Assembly (NCBI RefSeq): GCF_900343125.1
Contig: NZ_OPYL01000001.1
Span: 496,001 to 560,000, forward strand
Source: Dysgonomonas sp. Marseille-P4361
GTDB taxonomy: Bacteria; Bacteroidota; Bacteroidia; Bacteroidales; Dysgonomonadaceae
Length of the DNA: 64,000 bases
Direction of reading: 5' to 3'
Shown in pieces: positions 27,243 through 36,147 of the stretch; positions within the stretch are counted from its first letter, which is position 1; every line of letters starts with the position of its first letter. The translations under genes were made by a program, and so were the position numbers. A model generated the notes under the pieces. The model did no database searches and was not told the origin of the DNA. It saw only the letters and a program-made list of their open reading frames with translations.

Positions 27243-28343
27243 ATGATTAGAACAGAACCTGTACGTATCAGCAAATGGTTACTGCCATTTTCGTGGCTGT
27301 ATGGGTTTGTTGTGTATATACGAAACAAGTTCTTTGATTGGGGATTGCTAAAGCATGAAGAATTTGAAGTCCCTGTTATCTGTGTTGGAAATATAACTGT
27401 AGGTGGAACTGGGAAAACACCTCATACAGAATACTTAGTCCGTTTACTATCAAAACAATATAGGGTTGCAGTATTGAGCCGTGGATACAAAAGAAGTTCT
27501 AAAGGTTTTGTTTTAGCTACAGATTCTTCTACGAGTGCTATGATAGGAGATGAGTCATTTCAAATAAAGAAGAAATATCCTGATACAATTGTTGCTGTAG
27601 ATGCTGACAGGAGAAGAGGTATTCGTAAGCTTCTTGCTTTAGAGAATCCTCCTGAGATAATCTTATTGGATGATGCCTTTCAACATCGTTATGTGAAACC
27701 TTCTTATACAATAATTCTTTCGGACTATAATCGCCCAGTGTATGAAGATAGATTGCTTCCTGCTGGAAGGTTGAGAGAACCTTTTTCTAGCATGCGAAAT
27801 GCGAATATGATAATTGTGACGAAATGTCCGGATGATCTACAGCCAATCGACTTTAGGATTATATCACATGATATAAATGTATTCCCATATCAAGGATTGT
27901 ATTTCACTTCTTTCACATATAAGAATATAGAACCTGTATTCTCGGGAGCGAATCAGTCCGATTCTTTAGCAGCATTAAGAAATAAACATATTTTGTTGGT
28001 CACCGGTATTGCTTCACCTAAAGCATTATTGAAAGAACTTTCTAAATACACAGAAAAAATAGATACGCTGACTTATCCGGATCATCACAATTTCGGGTCG
28101 AAAGATATTAAGCATATAACAAATACTTTCAGAGGCATAAAGTCGGAAGATAAATTAATCCTTGTCACAGAAAAAGATGCAGCACGATTTGTATCAAGAG
28201 ACGATATAGATGAAGATTTAAGACAACGTTTATTCTACATCCCTATCGAAGTCACTTTTGTTGGTGAAGCGCGAGATTTTGACGAAAAAATATATAAACA
28301 TGTTAGAGAAAATATACGAAACCGCCGATTACTTAAGAAATAG
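27243..28343 (+). CDS. lpxK: Tetraacyldisaccharide 4'-kinase
   Basis: 366 residues. Phosphorylates the 4' position of the lipid A disaccharide at the inner membrane. N-terminal hydrophobic helix (WLLPFSWLYGFVVYIRNKFF), P-loop VGNITVGGTGKTPHTEYL, VLSRGYKRSSKGF, IILLDDAFQHRYV (catalytic Asp/His region) and VTEKDAARF. Full length. The purine nucleoside phosphorylase gene overlaps its last 44 bp. Confidence 0.96.
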   Translation: MIRTEPVRISKWLLPFSWLYGFVVYIRNKFFDWGLLKHEEFEVPVICVGNITVGGTGKTPHTEYLVRLLSKQYRVAVLSRGYKRSSKGFVLATDSSTSAMIGDESFQIKKKYPDTIVAVDADRRRGIRKLLALENPPEIILLDDAFQHRYVKPSYTIILSDYNRPVYEDRLLPAGRLREPFSSMRNANMIIVTKCPDDLQPIDFRIISHDINVFPYQGLYFTSFTYKNIEPVFSGANQSDSLAALRNKHILLVTGIASPKALLKELSKYTEKIDTLTYPDHHNFGSKDIKHITNTFRGIKSEDKLILVTEKDAARFVSRDDIDEDLRQRLFYIPIEVTFVGEARDFDEKIYKHVRENIRNRRLLKK

Positions 28344-29115
28344 AGCAGAGGTAATCCCTAATATAGCTATTATTCTTGGCACTGGTCTTGGTGAATTGGT
28401 GCATGAAATAGAAGATAAAAAAGAAATATCGTATGAAGATATTCCCAATTTCCCACTATCAACAGTTGAAGGACATAGTGGAAAATTAATTTTTGGGAAA
28501 CTGGGAGGGAAAGATGTGATAGCCATGCAGGGACGTTTTCATTACTATGAAGGCTATAGCATGCAAGAAGTAACATTTCCTATACGTGTTTTCCAAGCGC
28601 TGGGTATTCAGTATTTGTTTGTTTCTAATGCTGCCGGAGGTATGAACAACAGCTTCGAGATAGGAGATATCATGCTGATTGAAGATCATATCAATACTTT
28701 CCCAGAGCATCCGCTACGAGGTAAGAATTATAAAGAACTAGGAGTGCGCTTCCCTGATATGAGCAACGCATACGATAAAGACCTCAGGAGAATGGCTGCA
28801 GAGATAGCTAAAGAAAACAATATAAAACTGCAATATGGAGTTTATGTGGGAACACAAGGTCCAACTTTTGAAACTCCCGCTGAATATAATTGGTTCCGCG
28901 TAATTGGAGGGGATGCTGTAGGAATGTCAACAGTACCTGAAGTTATAGTTGCCAATCATGCTAAGATGAAAGTATTGGCCTTTTCTATTATCACAGATCT
29001 TGGTGTTATCGGTAAGATTGTTGAGGTAACACACGAAGATGTACAAGAAGCTGCACAAGTTGCTCAACCAAAGATGGCTCTTATAATGAAAGAGATCATC
29101 AAGCGAATAAGTTAA
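28300..29115 (+). CDS. Purine nucleoside phosphorylase
   Basis: 271 residues from the ATG at 28300 (MLEKIYETADYLRNRAEVIP); a longer frame begins 14 codons upstream inside lpxK but does not fit the family. Splits purine ribonucleosides with phosphate (PNP type I, trimeric). Motifs: AIILGTGLGELV, STVEGHSGKL, MQGRFHYYEGYSMQ, NAAGGMN, TQGPTFETPAEYNWF and GGDAVGMSTVPEVIVA. The overlap with lpxK suggests translational coupling. Confidence 0.95.
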   Translation: MLEKIYETADYLRNRAEVIPNIAIILGTGLGELVHEIEDKKEISYEDIPNFPLSTVEGHSGKLIFGKLGGKDVIAMQGRFHYYEGYSMQEVTFPIRVFQALGIQYLFVSNAAGGMNNSFEIGDIMLIEDHINTFPEHPLRGKNYKELGVRFPDMSNAYDKDLRRMAAEIAKENNIKLQYGVYVGTQGPTFETPAEYNWFRVIGGDAVGMSTVPEVIVANHAKMKVLAFSIITDLGVIGKIVEVTHEDVQEAAQVAQPKMALIMKEIIKRIS

Positions 29116-29172
29116 GCGTAAAAGTAATATTTATTTAGTTGTTTCATATTTAACTAATCTTCATAGGCTTTA

Positions 29173-30072
29173 ATGCTTACATCGTCCAAATATTGGTATC
29201 ATTTCATAACCATATTTACAATTATTGTTTGGGGTACAACATTCGTTTCTACCAAGGTACTTATCAATAATGGTCTTTCTCCTATTGAGATTTTTCTTTA
29301 CCGTTTTATACTAGCTTATGTGGGTATATGGTTCTTTTGTTCGCGAAGATTGTTTGCAAAGAACATAAAAGATGAGTTATTGTGCCTTGCTGCCAGTCTG
29401 AGTGGAGGATCGTTGTACTTTGTTTTCGAAAATACGGCTTTGGGTATAACATTAGCTTCTAATGTTTCTCTTATAATATGCACTACTCCTATTTTTACTG
29501 CATTTCTTTCCTTTTTGGTTTACAGAAAAGAGAAAATAAGAAAAGCTTTGATTATAGGATCATTAATTGCCCTCTGTGGGGTAGCTTTAGTCGTTTTCAA
29601 CGGAAGTTTTGTCCTTCAGATTAATCCTTTGGGAGATATTCTTACCATATTGGCTGCCTTGTCGTGGGCTTTTTATGGGGTTATTCTAAAACGATTGAAC
29701 AAGGACTATTCCATTTCATTTATTACGCGTAAAGTATTCTTTTACGGTATTGTTACACTATTGCCTTTTATTCTTTTCGGACAAGATGAGATTAATCCTC
29801 ATTTGCTTGTCAATCCAGCTACATTAGCTAATGTATTATTCCTCGGGATTGTAGCATCATTGATATGTTTTGTCGCTTGGAATACTGCTGTAAAAGAACT
29901 AGGAGTAGTTGAAATATCTAACTATCTCTATTTTGTGCCAATAGTAACTCTGATTACATCTGCTATCGTGATAGACGAACATATAACGATGATTGCATTG
30001 TTCGGGTCTGTTCTTATACTCTGCGGTGTGTATGTAGCAGAAAAAGGATTTAAATTAAGTTATAAAGATTAA
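29173..30072 (+). CDS. EamA/DMT-family transporter
   Basis: 299 residues with ten membrane spans in two EamA repeats. First repeat starts ITIFTIIVWGTTFVSTKVLI; the second GDILTILAALSWAFYGVILK; near the end SAIVIDEHITMIALFGSVLI. Probably exports a metabolite or amino acid; substrate unknown. Convergent with the lipoprotein gene, ending 2 bp from it. Confidence 0.9.
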   Translation: MLTSSKYWYHFITIFTIIVWGTTFVSTKVLINNGLSPIEIFLYRFILAYVGIWFFCSRRLFAKNIKDELLCLAASLSGGSLYFVFENTALGITLASNVSLIICTTPIFTAFLSFLVYRKEKIRKALIIGSLIALCGVALVVFNGSFVLQINPLGDILTILAALSWAFYGVILKRLNKDYSISFITRKVFFYGIVTLLPFILFGQDEINPHLLVNPATLANVLFLGIVASLICFVAWNTAVKELGVVEISNYLYFVPIVTLITSAIVIDEHITMIALFGSVLILCGVYVAEKGFKLSYKD

Positions 30073-30074
30073 TA

Positions 30075-30908
30075 TTATTGTAGGGTAAATTCAGCTGATA
30101 CTGGTGTTTTTACATATTTGCGTATTCGGTGTTTACCTGGTATAAAAAATTGATTCTCCTTGTATTTACTCTTATTTTGGTAACGAAACCATTGAGGATT
30201 ATTAGGCTTTATAGTAAATTCGGTTGACTCTCCAGATTGTATTTCTCTCCTTTCTGAATCATCATAGGGTAAAGAATAATAGTCTAGCCAGTTATCAGTT
30301 TTGTCATCATAATATGATAAAAAGTAGTGTTCCAGAGCGAAAGCAATGTTGCTGCTATTGTTTATAATAGAAAAAGAAATCCAATTTGTTTCTGTACTTA
30401 TGGTGTCATTATTCATAGCCATTACTACCTGATTCTCTTTTTTGTAAAAAGCATTCTTTTTAGATAAATCATTTTCAGCTACATAAAATTCGCTTTCGAG
30501 CTTGATCCTTAACTCGGTCGATATTTTATATCTTCCTCGCTCTATAGGGTTGTCAGATGTAAACCAATGCTTATAGTGTTTGTTTTCTCCCGCTTGTAGA
30601 TGATAAGCAAGATAGTTGAATCCGACATTAGAAGCAGGTAGAATTTCTTTCCAAGCAGAGTCTTTATAAAAGTATATTTTGAAATGGGATCCATATTCAG
30701 CATCCTGAGAGGAATTGTTGTATAGGGTTAACCCTATTTCATTTTCATTGTTGTATAGGGTTGCGGAGTCTAACTTCATATAAAAAGAGAGACTATTCTC
30801 TGTGGTAATAGTTTCGGTCTTATTGTCCAGTTTATTTTTTGCACTAGGTTTACAACCCATTATTAAGATCGCAGCTAAAAGAATCAATGTATATGTTATG
30901 TATTTCAT
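30075..30908 (-). CDS. Lipoprotein with two immunoglobulin-like repeats
   Basis: 277 residues. Lipoprotein signal with Cys in LILLAAILIMGCKPS. Two similar beta-rich halves: ~50-150 (EIGLTLYNNSSQDAEYGSHF, ERGRYKIS) and ~165-277 (WISFSIINNSSNIAFALEHY, PGKHRIRK). This resembles the bacterial immunoglobulin-like lipoproteins of Bacteroidales, of unknown function. Confidence 0.7.
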   Translation of the reverse strand: MKYITYTLILLAAILIMGCKPSAKNKLDNKTETITTENSLSFYMKLDSATLYNNENEIGLTLYNNSSQDAEYGSHFKIYFYKDSAWKEILPASNVGFNYLAYHLQAGENKHYKHWFTSDNPIERGRYKISTELRIKLESEFYVAENDLSKKNAFYKKENQVVMAMNNDTISTETNWISFSIINNSSNIAFALEHYFLSYYDDKTDNWLDYYSLPYDDSERREIQSGESTEFTIKPNNPQWFRYQNKSKYKENQFFIPGKHRIRKYVKTPVSAEFTLQ

Positions 30909-31011
30909 CTTTTTCTTGTTTTAAGCGGTAGTATTAAATAGAGTAGATAGGGTATATGAATTCCATATGCAGAGTGTGGGAAAAGACTATAATGTTTAAA
31001 ATAAAATTGAC

Positions 31012-31019
31012 TAAATTTG
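31012..31019 (+). promoter_or_regulatory. -7 promoter element for thiL
   Basis: TAAATTTG matches TAnnTTTG and lies 26 bp upstream of the thiL ATG; no clear -33 TTTG. Confidence 0.4.
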
Positions 31020-31045
31020 CCTTTCGATATTAAAAATGAAAATAA

Positions 31046-32074
31046 ATGAAACGAACAGAGATTTCTAGTTTGGGTGAGTTCAAGTTGATTGATCATCTTA
31101 CCAAGAGTATTGAATTGAAGAATTCTAGTTCAGAAAAGGGAGTAGGAGATGATGCTGCAGTATTGTCGTACGGCGATAAGAAAACACTTGTAACTACCGA
31201 CCTACTACTCGAAGGTATACATTTCGACCTGATGTATGTTCCTTTGAAACATTTAGGTTATAAATCTGCTGTCGTTAATTTTTCGGATATATATGCAATG
31301 AATGGGCAACCGAAACAAATAACGGTTTCGCTAGGTATATCGAAACGCTTTTCGGTTGAAGATTTAGAGTTGTTCTATGAAGGAGTATACCTCGCTTGCC
31401 AAGAATATGGAGTTGATGTGGTAGGTGGAGATACTTCTGCTTCGTTGACAGGTTTAACAATAAGTGTCACTTGTATTGGAGAAGGCGAAGAAAGCAAAAT
31501 TGTATATCGTAACGGAGCCAAAGATACAGACCTTGTTTGTGTTTCAGGCGATCTGGGTGCTGCTTTTATGGGCTTACAACTGCTTGAGAGAGAAAAAGCT
31601 GTTTATGATGGGAAAGAAGATTTTCAACCCGATTTTACAGGTAAAGAATATCTGCTCGAGCGTCAATTGAAACCCGAGGCAAGAAAAGATATTGTCAAAT
31701 TTTTAGCAGGAGGAGGTATTGTACCCACGTCTATGATTGATGTTTCCGACGGATTATCTTCAGAATTGAAGCATATCTGCAAGCAGAGTGGGGTAGGATG
31801 CCGAATCTATGAAGAGCGTATCCCTATCGATTACCAAACTGCGATGATGGCAGAACAATTCAATATGAATGTGACTACTGTTGCTATGAATGGAGGTGAA
31901 GACTATGAACTACTATTCACAGTTCCTCTGTATATGCACGAGAAAGTCTCTAAACTAAAGGGGATTCATGTAATAGGACATATAACGAAAGAAGATTATG
32001 GTCTATTGTTGGAAACACGCGATGGAGGCGAGATCGAACTAAAAGCTCAGGGTTGGGACTCTATTGAGGGATAG
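31046..32074 (+). CDS. thiL: Thiamine-monophosphate kinase
   Basis: 342 residues, PurM/AIR-synthase fold. Makes thiamine diphosphate from thiamine phosphate with ATP. Motifs: KGVGDDAAVLSYGDKKTLVT, TTDLLLEGIHFDL, YKSAVVNFSDIYAMNGQPKQ, VVGGDTSAS, CVSGDLGAAFMG, IDVSDGLSSEL and NGGEDYELLFTV. Full length. The last core gene before the tRNA-Phe insertion site. Confidence 0.96.
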   Translation: MKRTEISSLGEFKLIDHLTKSIELKNSSSEKGVGDDAAVLSYGDKKTLVTTDLLLEGIHFDLMYVPLKHLGYKSAVVNFSDIYAMNGQPKQITVSLGISKRFSVEDLELFYEGVYLACQEYGVDVVGGDTSASLTGLTISVTCIGEGEESKIVYRNGAKDTDLVCVSGDLGAAFMGLQLLEREKAVYDGKEDFQPDFTGKEYLLERQLKPEARKDIVKFLAGGGIVPTSMIDVSDGLSSELKHICKQSGVGCRIYEERIPIDYQTAMMAEQFNMNVTTVAMNGGEDYELLFTVPLYMHEKVSKLKGIHVIGHITKEDYGLLLETRDGGEIELKAQGWDSIEG

Positions 32075-32119
32075 GTATTAGTCTATTTTATCCCTTTTTG
32101 CATTTTTTTTTCTGATATT

Positions 32120-32150
32120 TTTGGTGAATTAGAAATATGTCCTATCTTTG
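32120..32150 (+). promoter_or_regulatory. tRNA-Phe promoter
   Basis: TTTG at 32120-32123 and TATCTTTG at 32143-32150, separated by 19 bp: the full Bacteroidetes sigma-ABfr consensus. The tRNA starts 18 bp after the -7 box. Confidence 0.85.
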
Positions 32151-32168
32151 CACTCGCAATAAGGCAAT

Positions 32169-32241
32169 GGTGCCATAGCTCAGTTGGTAGAGCAAAGGAC
32201 TGAAAATCCTTGTGTCCCCGGTTCGATTCCTGGTGGCACCA
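32169..32241 (+). tRNA. tRNA-Phe (anticodon GAA), attachment gene of the 22-kb element
   Basis: 73 nt. Acceptor arms GGTGCCA/TGGCACC, anticodon loop CTGAAAA giving GAA, T-loop GGTTCGATTCC, discriminator A. Its last 22 bases plus two more are repeated at 54400-54423, and the gene is intact after the insertion. Confidence 0.97.
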
Positions 32242-32243
32242 CT
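32220..32243 (+). repeat. attL: tRNA-Phe 3' end copy
   Basis: 24-bp sequence starting GGTTCGATTCCTGGTGGCAC and ending CACT, identical to 54400-54423. The bases on both sides differ between the two copies. Confidence 0.95.
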
Positions 32244-32351
32244 GAAAAAGAAAGTAAAATCAAGTAAACTCCTGAGTTTCAAGTAAATTCGGGAGTTTTT
32301 TGTTTTAGGCGTAAAGCAAAAAATAGCGGTTTAAAGCAATAAAATGGGACG

Positions 32352-32395
32352 AAATGGTGACTATTTTTTAGAGCTCTCAAAAAAATCACCTAATT
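32352..32395. promoter_or_regulatory. Integrase arm-type site candidates, left end
   Basis: GGTGACTATTTTTTAG (from 32356) and, in opposite orientation, AAAAAAATCACCTAATT (32379-32395). The second is the inverse of TAGGTGATTTTTT at the right end. They lie between attL and the integrase gene. Confidence 0.5.
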
Positions 32396-32481
32396 GAATT
32401 TATTGCATTGTTACACAGTGTTTTGCGTAGCTGTTGTGTCGGGCTAATTCCTTAATTTTGTATTACTTAAATTAAGGAGAA

Positions 32482-33717
32482 ATGAAAAGAAATGTATTTA
32501 GCATTTTGTTCTTTTTGAAAAAAGGACAGCCAATGAAAAACGGAGAAATGCCCGTTTGCTTAAGAATTAATGTGAATAGGCAACGTGTTGAAATCAGAAC
32601 ACGCAGAAGCATTGACCCAAAACTATGGTGTCAGGCTAAAGAACGTTCAAGAGGGCGTGACAGACTATCGCAAGACCTTAACCATTACATCGAAATCTCA
32701 CGAGTAAGGCTTTATCAGATTTTTGAAAAACTGGAAAGGGAAGAAAAGCCTGTTTCAGCAAAGATCGTCCTAGATATCTTCAATGGTAAGACTGAGAATA
32801 GTCAGCGAACATTACTTGGAGTATTCAAGGAACATAATGAGCAATGCCGTCAGTTGATAGGTATTGACTACGTCGCTATAACTGTCAATCGTTATGATTT
32901 GTGTTGTCGCTACCTTGGCGAATTGATCAGCAAAGAATATCATCTTGAGGACCTTCCATTGAAAGAAATAGATAATGAATTTATCAGAAAATTCGAACTG
33001 TATTTGAAAACAGAAAGAGGCTGTGCTCAAAATACTGTCATTCGTTATATGAAAGCTTTTAAGAAAGTCATCAATTTGGCTATCGCCAATGATTGGATTT
33101 CTTGCAATCCTTTTGCAGGAATTAGATTCCACGAAAAAGAAGTAGTTAAAGAAGTGTTGACAAAAGAAGAGCTTCAAATTATGATTCAGAAAGAGCTTTC
33201 TGTACCAAGACTGGAACTCGTTCGCGATGTGTTTATATTTTGCACTTTTACGGGTTTGGCTTTTGTGGATGTCAGTCAACTAAAACCAGAGCATGTTGTA
33301 AAGGATACTAAAGGTAAGCTATGGATAAGAAAACATCGGCAAAAGACAAAAAATATTTGTAACATCCCTTTACTAGAGATACCTCAAATTATTTTGGATA
33401 AATATAAAGACCATCCTATCTGTAAAAAGAAAGGTGTATGCTTGCCAGTTATGGCAAATCAAAAGATGAATTCTTACCTAAAGGAAATTTCTGATTTGTG
33501 TGGAATTGAGAAAAATATTAGCACTCATACAGCCCGACATACATTTGCTACCCAAATTTGCCTTTCAAATGATGTTCCTATGGAAACAGTTTCTAAAATG
33601 CTTGGACACTCCAGTCTGAAAATGACACAATTGTATGCTAAAGTGATTGATACAAAAATCAGCAAGGATATGGATGCTTTGGCTAATCGGATTGAGGGTA
33701 AATATGGGGAGATGTAA
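32482..33717 (+). CDS. IntDOT-like tyrosine recombinase of the tRNA-Phe element
   Basis: 411 residues. N-terminal arm-binding domain (residues 1-~85, LFFLKKGQPMKNGEMPVCLR), core-binding domain (~100-210), catalytic domain. Motifs: HTARHTFATQICL (HxxR), KMLGHSSLKMTQLYAKV (His and nucleophile Tyr). The first catalytic Arg is Ala (FTGLAFVDVS), as known for the IntDOT branch of Bacteroides integrases. Read away from tRNA-Phe and attL, 238 bp from attL. It should catalyse integration and, with an HTH partner, excision. Confidence 0.95.
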   Translation: MKRNVFSILFFLKKGQPMKNGEMPVCLRINVNRQRVEIRTRRSIDPKLWCQAKERSRGRDRLSQDLNHYIEISRVRLYQIFEKLEREEKPVSAKIVLDIFNGKTENSQRTLLGVFKEHNEQCRQLIGIDYVAITVNRYDLCCRYLGELISKEYHLEDLPLKEIDNEFIRKFELYLKTERGCAQNTVIRYMKAFKKVINLAIANDWISCNPFAGIRFHEKEVVKEVLTKEELQIMIQKELSVPRLELVRDVFIFCTFTGLAFVDVSQLKPEHVVKDTKGKLWIRKHRQKTKNICNIPLLEIPQIILDKYKDHPICKKKGVCLPVMANQKMNSYLKEISDLCGIEKNISTHTARHTFATQICLSNDVPMETVSKMLGHSSLKMTQLYAKVIDTKISKDMDALANRIEGKYGEM

Positions 33718-33908
33718 GTACCAGCTTTTTTCTTCTCTTCTCACAAAAGAACAGGAAGCGAATAAAACGCCAAACTCTAGTCCTTGCGGATTTCTGATCG
33801 AAAAGTTTGTCTAATTTATTCCACTTCCTGTAAGGGGAAGGTTACAGAAAAGAAAAAAAGAAAATAATATTTATTGGTTTATATGGGAGTGAGATTTGGC
33901 TGTATCAG

Positions 33909-34214
33909 CTAATCTTGCTCCCATGCTTTGTAATAGTTATCCTCCAACATTTTTTCTATATCCGATAGTTTGTAGAGAATCTTGCCTTCCAGTTTGTAGA
34001 AAGCAATTCTTCCCTTATCCCTGTAATCCTGCAAAGTACGTTGACTTATATGGAGCATCTCGCAAACCTGATTATTGTTCAAATAACGCTCTTGACTGTG
34101 AGAAGAAGATAAACAATCCAAGCCTGCTTCCAGATTCTCGGCTACTTCATCAATAGCAGTCAATAGTTCTTTTATCTCTTCCGAATTGGAGTTTAGAAAA
34201 TCGTTTGATTCCAT
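33909..34214 (-). CDS. HTH protein 1 (excisionase-like)
   Basis: 101 residues. The helical N-terminus (~50 residues) is followed by a MerR-type winged helix: YLNNNQVCEMLHISQRTLQD, YRDKGRIAFYKLEGKILYKL. Pairs of such genes next to the integrase are usual in Bacteroides mobilizable elements, where they act in excision or its control. Paralogue of the next gene, 23 bp away. Confidence 0.85.
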   Translation of the reverse strand: MESNDFLNSNSEEIKELLTAIDEVAENLEAGLDCLSSSHSQERYLNNNQVCEMLHISQRTLQDYRDKGRIAFYKLEGKILYKLSDIEKMLEDNYYKAWEQD

Positions 34215-34237
34215 ATTTTTACCTCAATATTTTTATA

Positions 34238-34507
34238 CTATCTTTTTGATTTCTCAACAAATGCGTGCACATCACTTGCCTTGTAGTAGCATTTATGACC
34301 GATCATCGAATAAGCAAGGACTCCTCTTTCCCGATAGCTTTGCAAGGTACGAAGTGAGATATTCAGTAGCTGACAGACATCCTGATTGTCCAGCCATTCT
34401 TCACTATTTCCATAACGAGCCAAACCCCTGCTCTTTTCAAGTAAAAGCTTAATACGCTCCGTCACCTTGTCTAAGGCTTTTCTATCTATAATTTTCAATT
34501 CCATCAT
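34238..34507 (-). CDS. HTH protein 2 (excisionase-like)
   Basis: 89 residues from the ATG at 34507 (MMELKIIDRKALDKV), preceded by an A/G-rich AAGGAAAAAG; a start 13 codons earlier is possible. Winged helix EWLDNQDVCQLLNISLRTLQ, SYRERGVLAYSMIGHKCYYK. Same fold as HTH protein 1 with which it is probably co-transcribed. Likely accessory factor for the integrase or a regulator of the mobilization genes. Confidence 0.85.
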   Translation of the reverse strand: MMELKIIDRKALDKVTERIKLLLEKSRGLARYGNSEEWLDNQDVCQLLNISLRTLQSYRERGVLAYSMIGHKCYYKASDVHAFVEKSKR

Positions 34508-34546
34508 ATCTTTTTCCTTTTTATTTATCGTTATACACTTCTGCAA

Positions 34547-35177
34547 ATAAATAGATTAATTTTCATAGTATCCCCTTGTTTTTAGTTACTGGCAGCTTGT
34601 GTCTGCCTATGTCTGAGATCTATGACATGAATATTATTCGCAAAAACAAAGATCTGTATTTGCTTGTAACAGATAGCAAAATCAAAATAAAGTTGTAGTG
34701 GTTGGCAGCGATTGGCTTCGCTATAAAAAACACGTTCGGACGAGATAACTCTAAATTATAAAAGATAGATTGCTTCATAATCTAATTTTACAATTAATCA
34801 ATCCCACAAATAGTTGTTCAATTATTCTATTGATTTGATGTTAAAACAGCCTCCTATATTTATTTCAATACTGCATTCACAAAGTCCATCATTATTATGT
34901 ACTCATACAGTACTATTTGAGATATACTTCTGTGTCAATCGGGAATTATCCATACAGCAGAATCCGGCACTCCAACCCTCTTTGCTATACGATTGAAAAT
35001 GAAAATTACAGCAATACAGCGAATAAGACTCTCTGATAATGTGTTGATAACTAGAGTCTAAAATCTTTTTAGTTTCTTGGGGATGATTCTTTACGTATTC
35101 AGGTTTTTATTTCAGAAATGAACGAAGTAGAGGAATTACTAAGTCCATCTTTTATTCACTCATTAATTCTTTAAATA
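34547..35177. other. Non-coding stretch in the element
   Basis: About 630 bp with no convincing gene. Short hairpins occur (GGCAG/CTGCC near 34590; AGCGA/TCGCT near 34708). It probably holds the divergent promoters for the HTH pair and the DUF3408-like gene. A 60-codon frame at 34814-34996 looks like chance. Confidence 0.4.
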
Positions 35178-35489
35178 ATGAAACACAAAAAGATCTCCAA
35201 AGAGAAATACATCGCTCTGTTCTGTCGGGATAAGCGTGTTCGGGGGCGCAATGCGATCTACGTCAGTCCCGAAGTACACAGAAGACTGAAAAGGATAGCT
35301 GCTTTATTCCGATTCGAGCATTATACCAGCTTGTCTTCTTTAGCTGATCGGATTCTAGATCATCATATTGAAACCTATGGGGAGCTTCTGACTCAACTGA
35401 AAGAAGAAGCCGACAATAGATTCTTGAACGGTTCAGGTTATTCAACGAATAACGAGGATCTTGACGAAGATCCTGAAGAAAGCGATTGA
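35178..35489 (+). CDS. DUF3408-like mobilization accessory protein
   Basis: 103 residues. Basic N-terminus, then IYVSPEVHRRLKRIAALFRF and LSSLADRILDHHIETYGELL, resembling the ribbon-helix-helix-like DUF3408 proteins of Bacteroides conjugative and mobilizable elements; an acidic tail follows. Probably binds DNA in the transfer region. The assignment rests on the pattern and on the place before oriT and mob genes. Confidence 0.6.
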   Translation: MKHKKISKEKYIALFCRDKRVRGRNAIYVSPEVHRRLKRIAALFRFEHYTSLSSLADRILDHHIETYGELLTQLKEEADNRFLNGSGYSTNNEDLDEDPEESD

Positions 35490-35522
35490 TTGTTATATGC
35501 TACTCAATCTTTCAATTGAATG

Positions 35523-35545
35523 AATCCGCCTCACAGCGGATTTTC
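35523..35545 (+). terminator. Terminator after the DUF3408-like gene
   Basis: Stem AATCCGC / GCGGATT with a 6-nt loop, followed by TTTC; 34 bp after the stop codon. Confidence 0.6.
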
Positions 35546-35668
35546 TTAGACACTGGTCTAAGGCGAGTTGTATTTTGAGCCACCGGAAATAAATTCCAGC
35601 CACTCAAAATAACTCGCCCACTCATCTGTCGATTCGGGGAAGGACAGCTCCCAAGTCGCCGTCCGAAT
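35546..35668. other. Candidate oriT region
   Basis: Three nested inverted repeats in 120 bp just upstream of the mob genes: TTAGAC/GTCTAA (35546-35561), a long pair GGCGAGTTGTATTTTGAG (35562-35579) against CTCAAAATAACTCGCC (35603-35618), and ATTCGG/CCGAAT (35632-35668). Transfer origins of Bacteroides mobilizable elements lie in this position and have such structure; the nick site cannot be read. Confidence 0.5.
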
Positions 35669-35709
35669 GATAAGTTTATGATAGAATAAAAACTTAAAGA
35701 CTTTTTACA

Positions 35710-36147
35710 ATGAAAAAAGAGAATCAGAATATTGGACGAAAGTCCAAGGTAGGCAGGAAGCCCAAAGCCAATCCTGCGATCTTTCGCTGTGATGTCCGAT
35801 TGAACGAAACGGATAACTGTAAGTTTGAAACATTATTCGAATTATCAGGATTTAAATACAGAGGACATTTCATTAAAGATAAAGTACTGAATACTCCTAT
35901 GAAAATTATAGAGATAGATAAGACAATCAACGATTATATCATCAAACTATCTCAAATCAGGAGTCAAATGAGAGGAATTGGCAATAATTACAATCAGGTT
36001 TTACGCTTACTTAAAGAACAGTTAGGTGAGCGAAAAGCATTGGCTTATCTCTATAAATTGGAGAAAGCCATGATCGAATTGGTACACACCTACAAAGAAG
36101 TAGAACAACAGTTACAAATACTGGAGATAAAATGGTTGCAAAAATAA
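35710..36147 (+). CDS. Mobilization protein (MobC/MbpA-type relaxosome component)
   Basis: 145 residues. N-terminus rich in Lys/Gly, then IFRCDVRLNETDNCKFETLF, FKYRGHFIKDKVLN and the helical IDKTINDYIIKLSQIRSQMR with GIGNNYNQVLRLLKE, the pattern of plasmid mobilization relaxosome proteins of the MobC type. It should bind oriT and help the relaxase. Its 3' end overlaps the relaxase gene by 16 bp. Confidence 0.85.
   Translation: MKKENQNIGRKSKVGRKPKANPAIFRCDVRLNETDNCKFETLFELSGFKYRGHFIKDKVLNTPMKIIEIDKTINDYIIKLSQIRSQMRGIGNNYNQVLRLLKEQLGERKALAYLYKLEKAMIELVHTYKEVEQQLQILEIKWLQK

Noticed and set aside
32812-33279. Minus-strand frame of 155 codons inside the integrase gene
   Set aside because: Antisense to a conserved tyrosine recombinase; no start context or motif.
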